A DNA stretch of 64,000 nucleotides from Bathynomus jamesi (Eukaryota > Arthropoda > Malacostraca > Isopoda > Cirolanidae), in assembly GCA_023014485.1 (NCBI GenBank), contig JAJOZX010005794.1:208891-272890 (forward strand). The letters are read 5' to 3'. Shown here piece after piece: positions 1 through 10,855 of the stretch (positions within the stretch are counted from its first letter, which is position 1; each line of letters starts with the position of its first letter). The notes beneath the pieces were generated by a model. That model was not told where the DNA came from and ran no database searches. It saw only the letters and a program-made list of their open reading frames with translations. A program made the translations under genes and the position numbers.

Positions 1-488
1 GCTGGTTAATAGCAGACAATATTTCCAATTTATTACCAAATTCTGAAACAATGACTCTGCTGCCTTTGTAAATGTTTCTTTGAATATTTCTCCATCCTGA
101 AAAGGTTTCTTGTGTTTCGCAAGTACACGGCTCACCCGAAATGACGCAGTCATTGCTGCTTTCAATTTTGTGCTAGGCCCTGTAAAGATAGACTGCTGAG
201 CACTAAGATGAGACTTAAGTTTATTGACTTTTCTCTTATGTAGTTCACTTTCAGCTGGAAAATCACTGTCATACCGCTTGTGAATAGTTTTAAAATGCCT
301 CTCTAAATTCCTCTTTTTGACGAGTGACACATGCATAGCAAATTAAACACACACATTTGGAATTTTTCATCATAAAAAATATGCTGTCTCCCACTCATTG
401 TGAAAGTTGAAGTTTTTTGTTTCTTGGCACTTGGTCCAGCACTCATTTTAACAGTGTTAACGCAATTGGATTGGAGACTGACCTTCAC
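1..488 (-). pseudogene. hAT transposase N-terminus, GTF2IRD2/ZBED-like
   Basis: The reading starts at 488 or at the internal Met in MSAGPSAKKQK. It shows a zinc-finger-like start followed by VKKRNLERHFKT and HKRYDSDFPAESELHKRKVN, wording typical of the GTF2IRD2-like branch of hAT transposases. The reading frame shifts once near 305-315, so the copy is broken. The rest, including the catalytic core, lies beyond the left edge. It sits inside the hAT terminus that ends at 892, so it is a transposon copy rather than the host GTF2IRD2 gene. Family assignment is from recognised wording and the hAT terminus. Confidence 0.75.
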
Positions 489-892
489 CGATTATTCCAA
501 ATGACTGACCCATCACTTAAGTGACACATGCTCATAACAGCTCAGCTTACTGTGGTATGAAGTTCTGGCAGAAATTAAAGTTAGCAGTATCATTTTCTGT
601 GACATTAATTAAATATCTCTCAGAATTATTGAAGTTAAACTTTGTTATTTTTTGTTAAATGACTGGTAAACACAAAGATAAAACAAATAAATGTTGCTAC
701 TGATAATGGAGGTGATAACATAAAGAACGCTAATTTTTAGTAGTAGCAGTTGGGTCGTGTGCTTGTTAGTATTGTGAAATGTAAGGTCTCTGTTGCTAGG
801 CTAAGCTACTGGTCATTCTCCAATCTACTAAAAATTGCTCTGCAATCTACTGGTACATCGTGATCGACGTTTTGGGCCCTTGGCCACCCCTG
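1..892 (-). mobile_element. hAT DNA transposon, 5' portion
   Basis: The right edge is a hAT-type terminus. Read on the minus strand it begins CAGGGGTGGCCAAGGGCC at 892. The eight bases 893-900 (gcctagag) are the presumed target duplication, whose partner lies outside the window. The element continues off the left edge. It carries the broken transposase described in the next entry. Positions 490-870 are 5' untranslated element sequence in which I see no other coding region. Confidence 0.8.
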
Positions 893-1069
893 GCCTAGAG
901 GATGTAAACAACAAAGATGGTGGACTTTAATCGTTGGTTCTTTTTCACTAATTATGTTTGATTGATTTTTTTCTTGAATAGTACTATACTTATTATTATA
1001 CAGTATTAAATGAATATTTTTTCATGTATGTTAAATGAAAATCCATTGTCCGAGGCTTCATTAAAAGAG

Positions 1070-2277
1070 GTATGATAATACATTAGAACAAAAACAAATG
1101 TTCAAATTGATGTCCTTGTTGTTCACACATGTTGATACGATGTTCCAAACTTAAATGCACAACTGGCACTCTGGTGTGATTTGTGCACAAAAGCACAGAT
1201 ATTTCCTTTAAGGTTTTCAATGGTATGTGAATGGCCAATGAACACAGCAAACTTAAAGTGACCCCAGAGAAAAAAATTGAGGGGGTGTGAGGTCTGAGGA
1301 TCTTCGTGGCCACTCAATTGGTCCCCCACGCCCAATCCATCATTCAGAAAGAACTAAATCTAACCAATGTTACACCTCAGGGTCAAAGTGAGGTGGTGCG
1401 CCATCCTGCTGAAAATAAAACCAATGTCGCACAGTGAGTGGCATTTTGTTCAAATACAGTTCCAACATATCCCGCAACAACTAAATATATCATTCACCAT
1501 TAAGTCCTCCTTCCAGAAATACTGGTCCCAAAACAAGATTTCCATGAATGCTGCACCACACCACTACTTTTGGGTTGGTTTGGTGATGAGCATCAACAGC
1601 AACATGAAGATTATCCCACACACAGTACGCAGTGTTGCGTAAGTTTATGTATCCATTCAGGTAGAAACACGCCTCATCGCTAAACATGATATCATCCACT
1701 AGGTTTCTTTTTGACTAAAACCATTCACAAAACTGAAGTCATTGATCCGTATCATCCCCATGCAATTCTTGTACAAAAAGGATCTTGCACAGATAAAATT
1801 TGTGATGTTGCAATATTCTGCGTACGGATGTCTTTGAATGTCCACTTTCATACGCATTCTTTCTCACTAATCATTGTGGACTTACTGCGATCCTAGAAAG
1901 TACATTACTACTATTTTCAGCACCAGTTATAGTTCTCAGCAACCTGCTCTTGGTTCATCGTGAACACTCCCAGTCTTCTTAAATCTTGAAAGTATTCAAC
2001 CAACAGAACACTGACCAGGTTGTGATTTATTGGGATGATGGTGAAATTCTTCAGCTATCTGTCTTTGGCTTAGGCCAGAAGCATGCAAAAGAACAATTTC
2101 CACCTTTTCCTGAGGAGTGTAACTCGCTTCCATATTAGCCATTGCATGATATTCTACCTGCAGCAAGAAAAAAGGTCCCATGACAAGACATAAATCTAAA
2201 CATTTGTTTCAGTTCTAATGTATTACTTTTGTAAATTTAAAATAAATTTGTGTATGAGACTGAACTTATGGGACACC

Positions 2278-2278
<1 letters not shown>
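1070..2278 (-). mobile_element. Mariner-like element, degenerate and truncated
   Basis: The right end reads tgggacaccctgta, the reverse of the common mariner-type terminus TACAGGGTGTCCCA, abutting an (AT)n tract. Minus-strand coding pieces run 2145 to 1083. They are a helix-turn-helix start (EKVEIVLLHASGLSQRQIAEEF near 2130), the first catalytic region (MFSDEACFYLNGY near 1680), and a decayed equivalent of the SPDLTPLDFFLWG block near 1290. Several frameshifts separate the pieces. No matching left terminus is visible, so this end seems lost near 1070. It is an inactive relic. Confidence 0.8.

Positions 2279-2280
<2 letters not shown>

Positions 2281-2335
<55 letters not shown>
2281..2335. repeat. 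(AT)n microsatellite
   Basis: About 27 uninterrupted TA dinucleotides follow directly on the mariner-like terminus. Mariner-type elements duplicate TA, so such tracts are common landing sites. Bases 2336-2573 hold nothing I recognise. Confidence 0.9.
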
Positions 2336-2337
<2 letters not shown>

Positions 2338-2573
2338 GAGGTAGTGTGTGAAAGTTGTCCTAATTCAAATAAAGAATAAACTGAACACGAATATAGCTAG
2401 TCCGTTAAATATAAATCTGAAGATACAGAACATGTTTCCTTTAAATATATATATTTTTAATTTCAAAAGAAATGGGACACAAAAATTAAGAGAAACAAAG
2501 GAATGAAAATGGTGCGACTTGTGTGTATAGACGTTGATCTCACCTGACATGCCAATGGGTCATACCCCCAATA

Positions 2574-5500
2574 GGGTGCATCAAAAATGGCAACTTTCAA
2601 AAATTGATTTGGCCCTACATTATTATGGTTACATTCCCTAAAAAAAAAATTCACATGCAAAATTTCAGGTCAATTGATTAATATCTACTGGGTCCACCTA
2701 GCTCCTAAACTTTTACAAAAATGACAATTTTTGGGATAAATTGCCTTAAATTATTTTTTTCACATATACCTTTATTTTATTGAATTGAATGATCCTTAAA
2801 GTACTATAGGCCTAGTATGTTTAGTTTGCTTGTGTTTAAGCCATAGCTACTATTAATATTAATCTATGTTTCTATTACAGGTCAATTTTTGATATATGTT
2901 GGTGATAATAGTTGATATATGATATAATGGATAATAGTGGTAAAGCCAGTGAAGCCACTTCTAGTGGTAAAACTTGTTCAAGTAGTGCAGATAAAGTTGA
3001 TGTAAAAACACAAAAAAAAACCTGTATATTTGGATTAGGTCCTGGCATCACAAATAATGATGCAAAGATTGTAGGATGTCGCTTGCCAACAAGTGAACAA
3101 GTTCTTAGATGTTTCCTATTTCACCAGCAACAGGGTCTAAAAGAGAGAACTAAGCGAGATATAGCTAAAATTGTTTTAACAGAAATTCAACCATTCTACA
3201 ATAAAGCCAACATACCAATGATTACTGAGAAAAAAGCATGTGAGAAAATAATTTCGTTGTCAGAAAAGAATGTGAAACAGAGAGAAATTCCATTGAAAAG
3301 AAGAGAGCTACAAAGTACAAAGACAAGACTAGAAGATATGGAAATGCAACTTAAAATGACTTTTCCACTGTGGATTAAAAATGCCAAAAAAATTATGAGT
3401 AATCCAGAAGATATACAATTTCTTCAATCTATGCAAGGGGATAGAATTGCTTCTTTTGGAGCTCATGATCAAACTTTAGCATCCAAAATGAAGCGCATTA
3501 ATTTTCAAAAATGTGAAGAAAATGCGAGAAAAGAAAAGGAATTGAGACACTGAAGCTTCTTGCAGTTATGTTGAATTAGAAAGCAGTAGCACAAGCGATA
3601 CAACTACCATTGAGAGTGAGTCAGAAGCTAATGATGGAGCTGAAAAAGATGGAAAATCCACACAGTCAACAGTCTGTTTAGGTACTCAAGCTATCATTCC
3701 TCATGACATTCTGAAAAGACCGAAACTTGTTTCTTTGGCATCAAGAATGAAAATGACTCTGGCACAACAGGCTGCATTCATTCACAAAAGCTTTTGTTGA
3801 AGAATGTGGTGGTAACACTAAGGCAGTGGCAACTTCATATGCTACAGCTGATAGAGCAAGACGTGAAGTAGCCCAAAAAATTTCAAGTTCCATTAAAAAA
3901 TCCTGGAATCCTCCTAAATTGGCCTCTCTTCATTGGGATTCGAAAATAATTTCTACTCTGTAGGATAAATATGTTACAGAACAACGATTAGCCGTATCAG
4001 TTGGAAATTCAATGGATCTCAAACTACTTGGTATTCCATCATATCATCCTAGTGCTGGTGGCAGTGGCCAATCTGGGAAAAACTTGACTGAAGAAGTTAT
4101 GAAGCTACTGAAATTGTGGAACTGCTCCGATTCAATAGTGAACTTGGTTTTCGACACTACAGCAACCAACATGGGACATGTGAGCGCTGCATGCATAACT
4201 ATCCAACAAGAGATTGGACGGCCTTTATTATGGTCTGCATGCAGGCATCATGTTGGTGAAGTTATTATGAGTCATGTGTTTCAGGACATGAAAGTAGAAA
4301 CTTCGAGTGGACCAGAAATTAATGTCTAACAGATTTCGAGAAAAGTTTCAGTCGATTTCCAAGGATGAAAAATTGAAAAAAATTGACTTCAATCAGTACT
4401 CCAAAGCTGTCCAGGAGATTCTTCAGGAATGGACTGATTATGCAATTCAAATAAGTAATATAGAAAAGCAACATACACGATATGACTACAAACAATTTTC
4501 TGACTTAGTTGTGTTATACTTAAATGCAGGACCTAGTGATAAGGATATAACCCTTCAGCGACCTGGTGCTATACAGAGCCAGATGGATGAGTAAAGCAAT
4601 ATATGCTCTAAAAATTGCATTACTAGAAGATAATATCTCGAAACTACCTTCAGTAACAATCACAAACAAGCAACAAATTCTGAAACTAAGAGACTTTGCA
4701 ACCTTCATTTCACTGATTTACTACCCATGGTGGATGACCTGCTCTTCAGTTTTTGATGCACCATGGCACGATTTGCAGCTTTACAAAAAGCTTCTTAGAT
4801 ACGAGGAAGTAAACAAGCAAATAGCAAAAAGTGCTCTAACATCTTTGAAATGTCATCTCTGGTACCTTTCATCAGAGATGATCCCTCTTGTATTATTCAG
4901 CGATTTGGTTCCAAAAAATGAACTTCGTGCTATAACAAACCATCTCCTTTCCTATAAACCACACAAGATTGAGACAGTGGTTCCAGAAGGTAGACATGGA
5001 TCTAGTTTTGGAAAGCCTAATTTCCCTCCAATCTACGATCGGAAACCACACTAGCTGACTTGGTTGACAAAAACTCATGGTTCATCTTCACTACAGTTAC
5101 ACTATGATTTTTTAATGGTTGAGATTGTTGAATAGAAAACAACAGCATCATTTATATCTTCCAAAGAAAAACTTTTGGCTATAAATGTCATAAATGATGG
5201 CTCTGAGAGGGCAGTAAAACTATGCAGTGACTTTTATGAGGCTGCAAGGACTGAAGAACATCTTCAAAATGTTCTCCAAGTTGTAGAAGCTGACAGAAAA
5301 GCCACTCCTAATCTGAGAAAGAGACAAGCTTCTTTATCATCTGTTTTAAAAGAAAAAAGGACAAAGAAGAAGAATTAAGATATCAATAAGCAATAAATCA
5401 ATTTTTACAAGTATTTTATCATGAAATACCATTTTTAATAGGTGGAGGTGGTTGGTGGGATGCTTGGCAAGTTGGGTCCTCATCCCGCATCCTGGTAACT

Positions 5501-5823
5501 CACTTCATGATTCTCAGAATAATACAAAAAAGTCTAAAAAGACAGATAATTTCATGAATTGAGGCTAAAACTTGCCTAAAACTAACTATATTTACAATTT
5601 TTTTTCAAACAAAATCTACAACGCTTACACACAAGATTTTCTAGTAAAACCATAAAATTCCACAATTGTCAAATTTTCATCTTCGAGGTGGACCCACTAA
5701 ATATTGTCAGAACAGCTTCAAATGTGGACACTGAAGGTTTGTTGGGGATTGTAACCATAATATCATAGGGCCAAATCAATATCCGAAGTTCGAAATTTCA
5801 CCCCTTATAGGCTGATGCACCCT
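2574..5823 (+). mobile_element. DNA element A, inverted termini and TA flanks
   Basis: Both ends carry an imperfect inverted repeat. Left is GGGTGCATCAAAAATGGCAA at 2574, with TTTGGCCCTACATTATTATG a little inside. Right, read inward from 5823, is GGGTGCATCAGCC with TTTGGCCCTATGATATTATG inside. Each end is flanked by TA. The repeats extend roughly 150-180 bp with drift. Between them lies one broken gene related to the gene of element B (61697 to the window edge), whose terminus also starts GGGTG after TA. I cannot place this in a named superfamily. Confidence 0.65.
2912..5378 (+). pseudogene. Transposase-like protein of element A
   Basis: Frames 2912-3553, about 3555-4010, 4012-4329, 4307-4594, 4566-5054 and 5175-5378 read as successive parts of one protein, joined by at least four frameshifts and in-frame stops. 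Order of visible landmarks: low-complexity N-terminus; GDRIASFGAHDQTLASK; an aspartate in LHWDSK near 3930; an aspartate in LVFDTTATN near 4150; CRHHVGEVI near 4250; LKCHLWYLSSEM near 4860; and a C-terminal block NDGSERAVKLCSDF near 5190. The D...D...CxxH order resembles the [C/D](2)H RNase-H-type transposases (hAT, P, Kolobok). That is inference. The same family appears in element B, supporting a transposon origin. Confidence 0.65.
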
Positions 5824-5877
5824 AACCCCCAACCTTGTCATGAAAGGTACTCCCAAAAGTTGGAGTTATTCCTTAGT

Positions 5878-5917
5878 CTTGGTGGGGTGGGGGGTGGGGG
5901 GGTGGGGGGGGGGGGGT
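5878..5917. repeat. G-rich tract
   Basis: Runs of G broken by single T (ggtggggtggggggtggg type). It could form a G-quadruplex. No element is recognised between 5824 and 6212. Confidence 0.7.
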
Positions 5918-6212
5918 CACTCAGAACATATCATGTGGTGGTCATGATACATTCAAATGCCATGTCCCCCAACAGAGAATGGGAAATAGGTTCTTAGATA
6001 ATGTACGTACATATGTATGTAATGTATAAAATGCATTTGATTCTATGCTTCAATTCAGTAAAGACTCACTACTGAGAAAATAGAATAATGTTTTGGGTTA
6101 TTTAACCTTCTTTGAAATGGCAAAAGTTGCACGATGGTGGGAACCTATATCAGGAAATGCAAAAACCTACATCAAGAAACAGAAAACACATACAAGTTCA
6201 AATTAGACCTAC

Positions 6213-6420
6213 TTGAGGGAAATGGTTGAGCAATACCAAGGATATTGCCCCCGATCCGCAGCCAATGTCCAATATCAGGGGTTGATGAATTTCTCTTAGA
6301 TGGATGATGGCTAGATTGACGAGACCTTCTGTTTCCTGACGAGGAATGAAAACGGGAGGACGGAGTTTAAGCTTTATGGTATGGAAGTCCCAATCTCCCA
6401 AGATGTACTGGAGAGGCATT
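6213..6420 (-). CDS. HEMK1: HEMK1 exon 3, SAM-binding motif
   Basis: The acceptor gccttttcag sits at 6421 and the donor GTAGGT at 6212. The exon reads [26 protein letters not shown] and [14 protein letters not shown], the HemK signature: the PLQYILG block, the PRPETE-like block (here PRQETE) and S-adenosylmethionine motif I. Intron 2, between this exon and exon 2, is about 11,530 bp and holds nearly every element annotated from 6.5 to 17.7 kb. The downstream catalytic NPPY exon was not found in 1-6212 and should lie beyond the left edge. Confidence 0.9.
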
Positions 6421-6531
6421 CTGAAAAGGCACTACATCTTACACATATTGGGTTCCAATATTTGGTCAGCAAAGTAGTGAATGGTCAATGCAAACTGAAT
6501 GAATTATACAGAATTAAATGATATCACACTA

Positions 6532-6947
6532 CAGTAAATACTTGATAAGTTGGACTATATCGGGCTCTAGCCAGTCCGACTCATCATGAATTACCTTAAT
6601 TACCCCCCTATTTACCCCTAAAGAGGCATAAATACTCTAACCTTTTAAGTTTGATTAGTGAGAGTCTGATACAATGTTCAAAATAAACAAAATAAACATT
6701 AAAAAACGATAAAACTTTGTTTCACTTACCATTGCTAGAATTATTTTGAGTGCAAAACAAAAAATTTTATCATTCACCTTTTCATACAATACAGTATTAA
6801 AAAAATGCTTCACTTAGTAAGAAACAAAATAATAATGGCACTTGACATAGGAAATAAAATGCTTCTCTCAGTAAAATAAACAAAAGAATAATAGCACTTG
6901 ACAGAGGACGAGTCCGACTCATCCCAAATTCGACTCTGTATTTACCG
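6532..6947. mobile_element. Pogo/Tigger-like MITE
   Basis: The left end CAGTAAATACTTGATAAG at 6532 and the right end, read inward, CGGTAAATACAGAGTCG form inverted termini. TA lies at 6530-6531 and 6948-6949. Both arms contain the word GTCCGACTCATC. There is no coding capacity. An internal stretch of about 70 bp (cttagtaagaaacaaaataa) is imperfectly duplicated near 6805-6905. It lies in HEMK1 intron 2. Bases 6948-7133 hold nothing recognised. Confidence 0.7.
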
Positions 6948-7133
6948 TATCTTTAATAATCCAACAAATTTTTCCAAATTATTTTTAAAAAGAAACCTTT
7001 TGCTTTTAGCAAAACGAGAAGCAAACTTTTGAATTTTGAAGATGCACATTTTTTAAAAATTACAAAAACTACGAAATAAACAAAACTTAACTAGAGTGGT
7101 TTTAACGTAACTTTCAAACCATTCCTGACTTAA

Positions 7134-7359
7134 CCCATTAGCGCCTATTGGTAGAATTTCCTACCAGCAAAATTGATTATCACGTCACTTTTTCTTGTAT
7201 TTGCACAATCTTTGGTACGAGTCATTGATATGACACGACCTTTTAGATCACATCGTATCAATGACTCGTACCAAAGATGATGCAAATATGAGAAAAAGTG
7301 ATACAATAATGACAAGACAATTTTACCAGTAGGAAATTCTACCAATGGGCACTAATGGG
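7134..7359. mobile_element. PiggyBac-like palindromic MITE
   Basis: TTAA is present at 7130-7133 and 7360-7363. The 226-bp element starts CCCATTAGCGCC and ends with GGCACTAATGGG. Its arms pair for almost the full length (about 110 bp each, including GGTACGAGTCATTGATA and its complement), leaving a small central loop. TTAA duplication and a CCC start are features of piggyBac elements. It is non-autonomous. Confidence 0.8.
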
Positions 7360-7763
7360 TTAAAATATTGGTTTTAGACGTGATCCATTAAATTCTTTCA
7401 TGGCATGTGATACAGAGAACGTAGAATGCTTTATTACTCAAAGCATACATCTACGAGTTTAAAAACTGTTACTGCCTACAAGTTACAAAGACACAAAGGA
7501 AATTTTCAAGTTTAAAATATAACCAAGAACATACCGTGATAACCGTAATAAAAACGGAAATAATGATATATAAATAAACTGTAGCCCTTCGTGCGAAAGG
7601 GATAGGTCTATCAGGGCTAATGTTTACCGACTAGTTATCGACAAAAAAAATTTGGGTTAATCGCCTATTTTTAAATAAAAAGTTAAACTGATTCTGATGG
7701 TCTCTAAATAAACCAAAACTCCCCACAATGTCTGGTGAGCACCAGAAACAATTGTATGTGACT

Positions 7764-7765
<2 letters not shown>

Positions 7766-7800
<35 letters not shown>

Positions 7801-7961
7801 GCACTAAAATCACAAAATAACACGTGACCTTATTAATAAGCAAACAACCACAAGGAAAAGGAAACACAAAGTCCAAGCGCTTTCGTGATATATTCCTTGA
7901 TAATGTGAATATATCACGAAAGCGCTCGGACTTTGTGTTTCCTTTTCCTTGTGGTTGTTTG

Positions 7962-8007
<46 letters not shown>
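7766..8007. repeat. Palindrome between (CA)n/(TA)n tracts
   Basis: A (CA)n(TA)n tract at 7766-7800 and a (TA)n tract at about 7964-8007 enclose a palindrome at 7838-7965. Arms of about 60 bp (aagcaaacaaccacaaggaa; reverse complement toward 7963) surround a loop around tccttgataatgtgaa. The arms differ at only about two sites. It looks like a foldback MITE inside AT repeats. Apparent frames here are artefacts of the symmetric sequence. Confidence 0.75.
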
Positions 8008-8009
<2 letters not shown>

Positions 8010-8641
8010 GGGTGTCCCATAAGAAAAATAATAAAAAAAGGCAAAACAAAAGCTTTTATTTACAGAACGTGCTCAGTATGTCCACCATTGTTTTCAATAC
8101 ACAAATTCAGACGTGATACCCAGTCAGCAAGCACACGGTGAATGATGTCAGGAGTAATGGTATTACATGCCCCAATAATGTACTGCTGCAAATGTTCAAC
8201 ACACCTAATTTTCTCTGCGTATACCAGCGCTTTCAAGTGGCCCCAGAGATAAAAATCTAGTGGCGTGAGATCTGGGCTTCTAGCTGGCCATTCCACAGGC
8301 CCTCGACATCCTATCCAATGACCAGGGAATTGTTGGTACAGGTATTCCCTTACTTGGGTGCTGTAATGTGCAGGAGCGCCGTCTTGCTGGAACCATGTTG
8401 GGAAATTTCTTCTCCGTTCAAGACACTGGGAAATGCTTCTTCCTTGAGCATACGTAGGTAGGTGCCTCCAGTGACATGTTCATTGAAAAAGAAGGGGTGG
8501 ACCTCCTTGAAGGTCCACTGCGTGGTTTATCTTCTATGGATCCTGTTTCCTTAAACTTTGCAACAAGTCTGCTAACACAACTCTGTTATCTGAATACACG
8601 AAAGGCCTTGGAATCATTTTTCTTTTTCCTTGTGGGTTTGC
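8008..8641 (-). mobile_element. Mariner-like element fragment
   Basis: A terminus CAGGGTGTCCCATAAG begins at 8008 after TA. The minus strand encodes the C-terminal part of a mariner-type transposase: PARSPDLTPLDFYLWGHLKA (8290-8220), then VEHLQQYIIGACN. Upstream, HPFFFNEHVTGGTYLRML near 8480 belongs to the preceding catalytic block, but several frameshifts intervene. The 5' half is missing beyond about 8641. It is inactive. Confidence 0.8.
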
Positions 8642-8671
8642 AGCATATATATATATGTATATATATACATA

Positions 8672-9963
8672 CAGGGTGGGAGAAGAGCCTTCAAGGATTT
8701 TATACATGCAAATAATGTGTTAATAAATAAATAAATTCCAATGATATCACTGCATTATGTATGATACTTTTCAAAGTAACTATACAAGGCCAGGAATGAC
8801 CCTAGGCTAGAACAGGAATGCCCTAGGCCCAGTCAGCAAGGGTGGAATACAGCAATGAAGAAAAAGTGTATCTTGTATCATGGGCTATTTCTTATAACAA
8901 TATTTGTGAAGAAAGTTTGCATTTATTTCAAGAAAAATATAATAAACCACCACCAAATGTAACCACACTCTGATACTGGAAGCTCAAAATTTTACAAACA
9001 GGGAGCCTGGTAAAAGATCATCCAAGAAGTGGAAGGCCAGTAACAGCGACAGGAGACAACAAAGAAAATGTTTTCCCACTTTTCAAGTTGATTCAACAAC
9101 TTGAAAACTGGAAAAGTCACAGAGGAACTTGGTATTTCCAAAATTTCAGTAGCAAAAATATTGAAATCACAGAGGTACCAAGATTACAAACCCATTTACT
9201 CTCAGCTCATATATGACAATGATTCTGATAGACAGCTGCAGTTTGCTGAAAAAGTGAGACAAAAGTTGAACAGTGATCCAGATTTCCTTCAAAAGATCAA
9301 ATTTTCGGATGAATGGGACTTTGGTTTAATGAGTAAAGGAAATAAACACAATGTTCATTACTGGGCAAAAAAAAAAATCCCAACATACAACTGGGTAAAC
9401 CAGTTACAATGGCTACACTAACAGTTTGGACATGCATTTGGTTATTCAGGACTCATTTCCTTTGACATATCAAGAAATATCATGGATGGAAAAAATTGTC
9501 CAGTATTGAGAGTGAGTTTTGCCACAGTTTACTAGTAGCATTGGCAGGAATTGGCTTTATCAACATGATATAGCACCACCACATTACTCGACAGCTGCCC
9601 ATAAGATTCCTGATACAAACATTGAAGGAAGATGGCTTTGGCAGCGAGGTCCTATCAAGTGGCCAGCCAGATCACCAGATTTAACTTCATGTGATTTCTG
9701 GCTTTGGGTTTTTTTGCATGGCAAACTCTACACTGCTGGTTTCATCTACCCAAATGCAAATACCCCTGGCTGCAGAATAGAACTGAAAAGGATCCCACTT
9801 GATATGTTCAGAAGAACAATGAAGAGTTTCACAGAGATAATCCACAAATGTATCATAGTGGATGGAACACTCTTTGAAGATTAAATTACAATTTAACACT
9901 TGTTTGTATAATGTTAACTAAATAGTTGTATGTATAAAATCCTTAGACTTTTCTCCCACCATG
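8672..9963 (+). mobile_element. Mariner-like DD41D element, near full length
   Basis: Inverted termini of about 38 bp are CAGGGTGGGAGAAGAGCC at 8672 and, read inward from 9963, CATGGTGGGAGAAAAGTC, both followed by aaggattttata. The left end is flanked by TA (8670-8671); the right flank has drifted to TG. The internal gene is on the plus strand (next entry). The (GT)n after 9962 is a separate microsatellite. Confidence 0.85.
8880..9884 (+). pseudogene. Mariner-type transposase (DD41D)
   Basis: This is the transposase of the 8672-9963 element, which would cut and rejoin the termini. Pieces at 9101-9421 and 9519-9884 give a helix-turn-helix part (LGISKISVAKILKSQRYQDY), a first catalytic aspartate in KFSDEWDF near 9305, a second in YQHDIAPPHYS near 9565, and a third in ARSPDLTSCDFWLW near 9690. 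Counting residues between the second and third aspartates gives 41. The usual DEA after the first Asp is DEW here. A frame break lies between 9421 and 9519, so it is probably dead. Confidence 0.8.
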
Positions 9964-10853
9964 TGTGTGTGTGTGTGTTTTTTTACTCCTGAAAAAAAAA
10001 AAAAAATAGAAAGTTTCATGTTGGAACCTGGCATTTTGTTTACTTTATTAAGAAGCTACTTTGTGTTACATTTCACCTTCAATCAAAATTCAAGGGGTTG
10101 CGCTGTTGGTTTCTTTTATCTCCTTTATAAGCACTATATAGTCCTACAGAATGTTCAAGAGGAAAAAGTATGCTACATGCATGTTATAGTAGTACACAAC
10201 CTTTTTTGCAGGATTCCAGGTCCTCCTCACTTTTCAATGAGTATTATCCCTTCAATACAGGGTTCTCACAGTTCCCCTTTCAACCACTCATTGTTGTCTG
10301 GTGTGCAAGAATATGGTCAATTCCTCACAGTTTGGGAGTAGGGCCCTATGGGTGGAGAAAACATGGAGCAGATCTTCAGAATGCGTGATGTGGGAGCTAG
10401 TCTCAAAATAGGACTATTCCTCATAGCTGTCATCCACAGCCCTCAGATTCCTGATTGTATCCTGCTTCATCTTCAAACTGGGATGGCTCTCTCACTTTTT
10501 GGGGGTCCTCATTCAAGAATTTGACATACTCACCAAGAATGTCAGAGACATCATTAGACAATGGACACTACAAAATCACTGTTCCTTCCTGATCCTCTTG
10601 GGCAGATCTTTGGTGTCCACTCTATTTTCTCCAGTGCTTCAACCATGGCCCTCTTGATAGCAGGGGTGGTGGAACATCAGTGCGCAATCAGGGGCCAAGT
10701 AGGATTAACATACTACTAGACTACATTCATTAGATTGCGTGAACATACTAAAGTGCTACAGTTACGAACTATGTTACATAGCCCAAACACACAGCAAATG
10801 TTCACTTATTTTTTACTTTCAAAAATTTGTTTTTCAAACTTTTTTTAATTATA
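9964..10853. other. Intron sequence, no element recognised
   Basis: After a short (GT)n and poly(A) tract there is about 850 bp of intron 2. Open frames such as 9961-10341 and 10170-10388 show no domain I recognise and begin in simple repeat. A repeat family with no known proteins is possible. Confidence 0.5.
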
Positions 10854-10855
10854 TA

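Noticed and set aside
303..488. Host GTF2IRD2 gene
   Set aside because: It lies in a hAT element with a clear terminus and is frameshifted.
9961..10388. Open frames after the (GT)n tract
   Set aside because: They begin in simple repeat and show no recognisable family.
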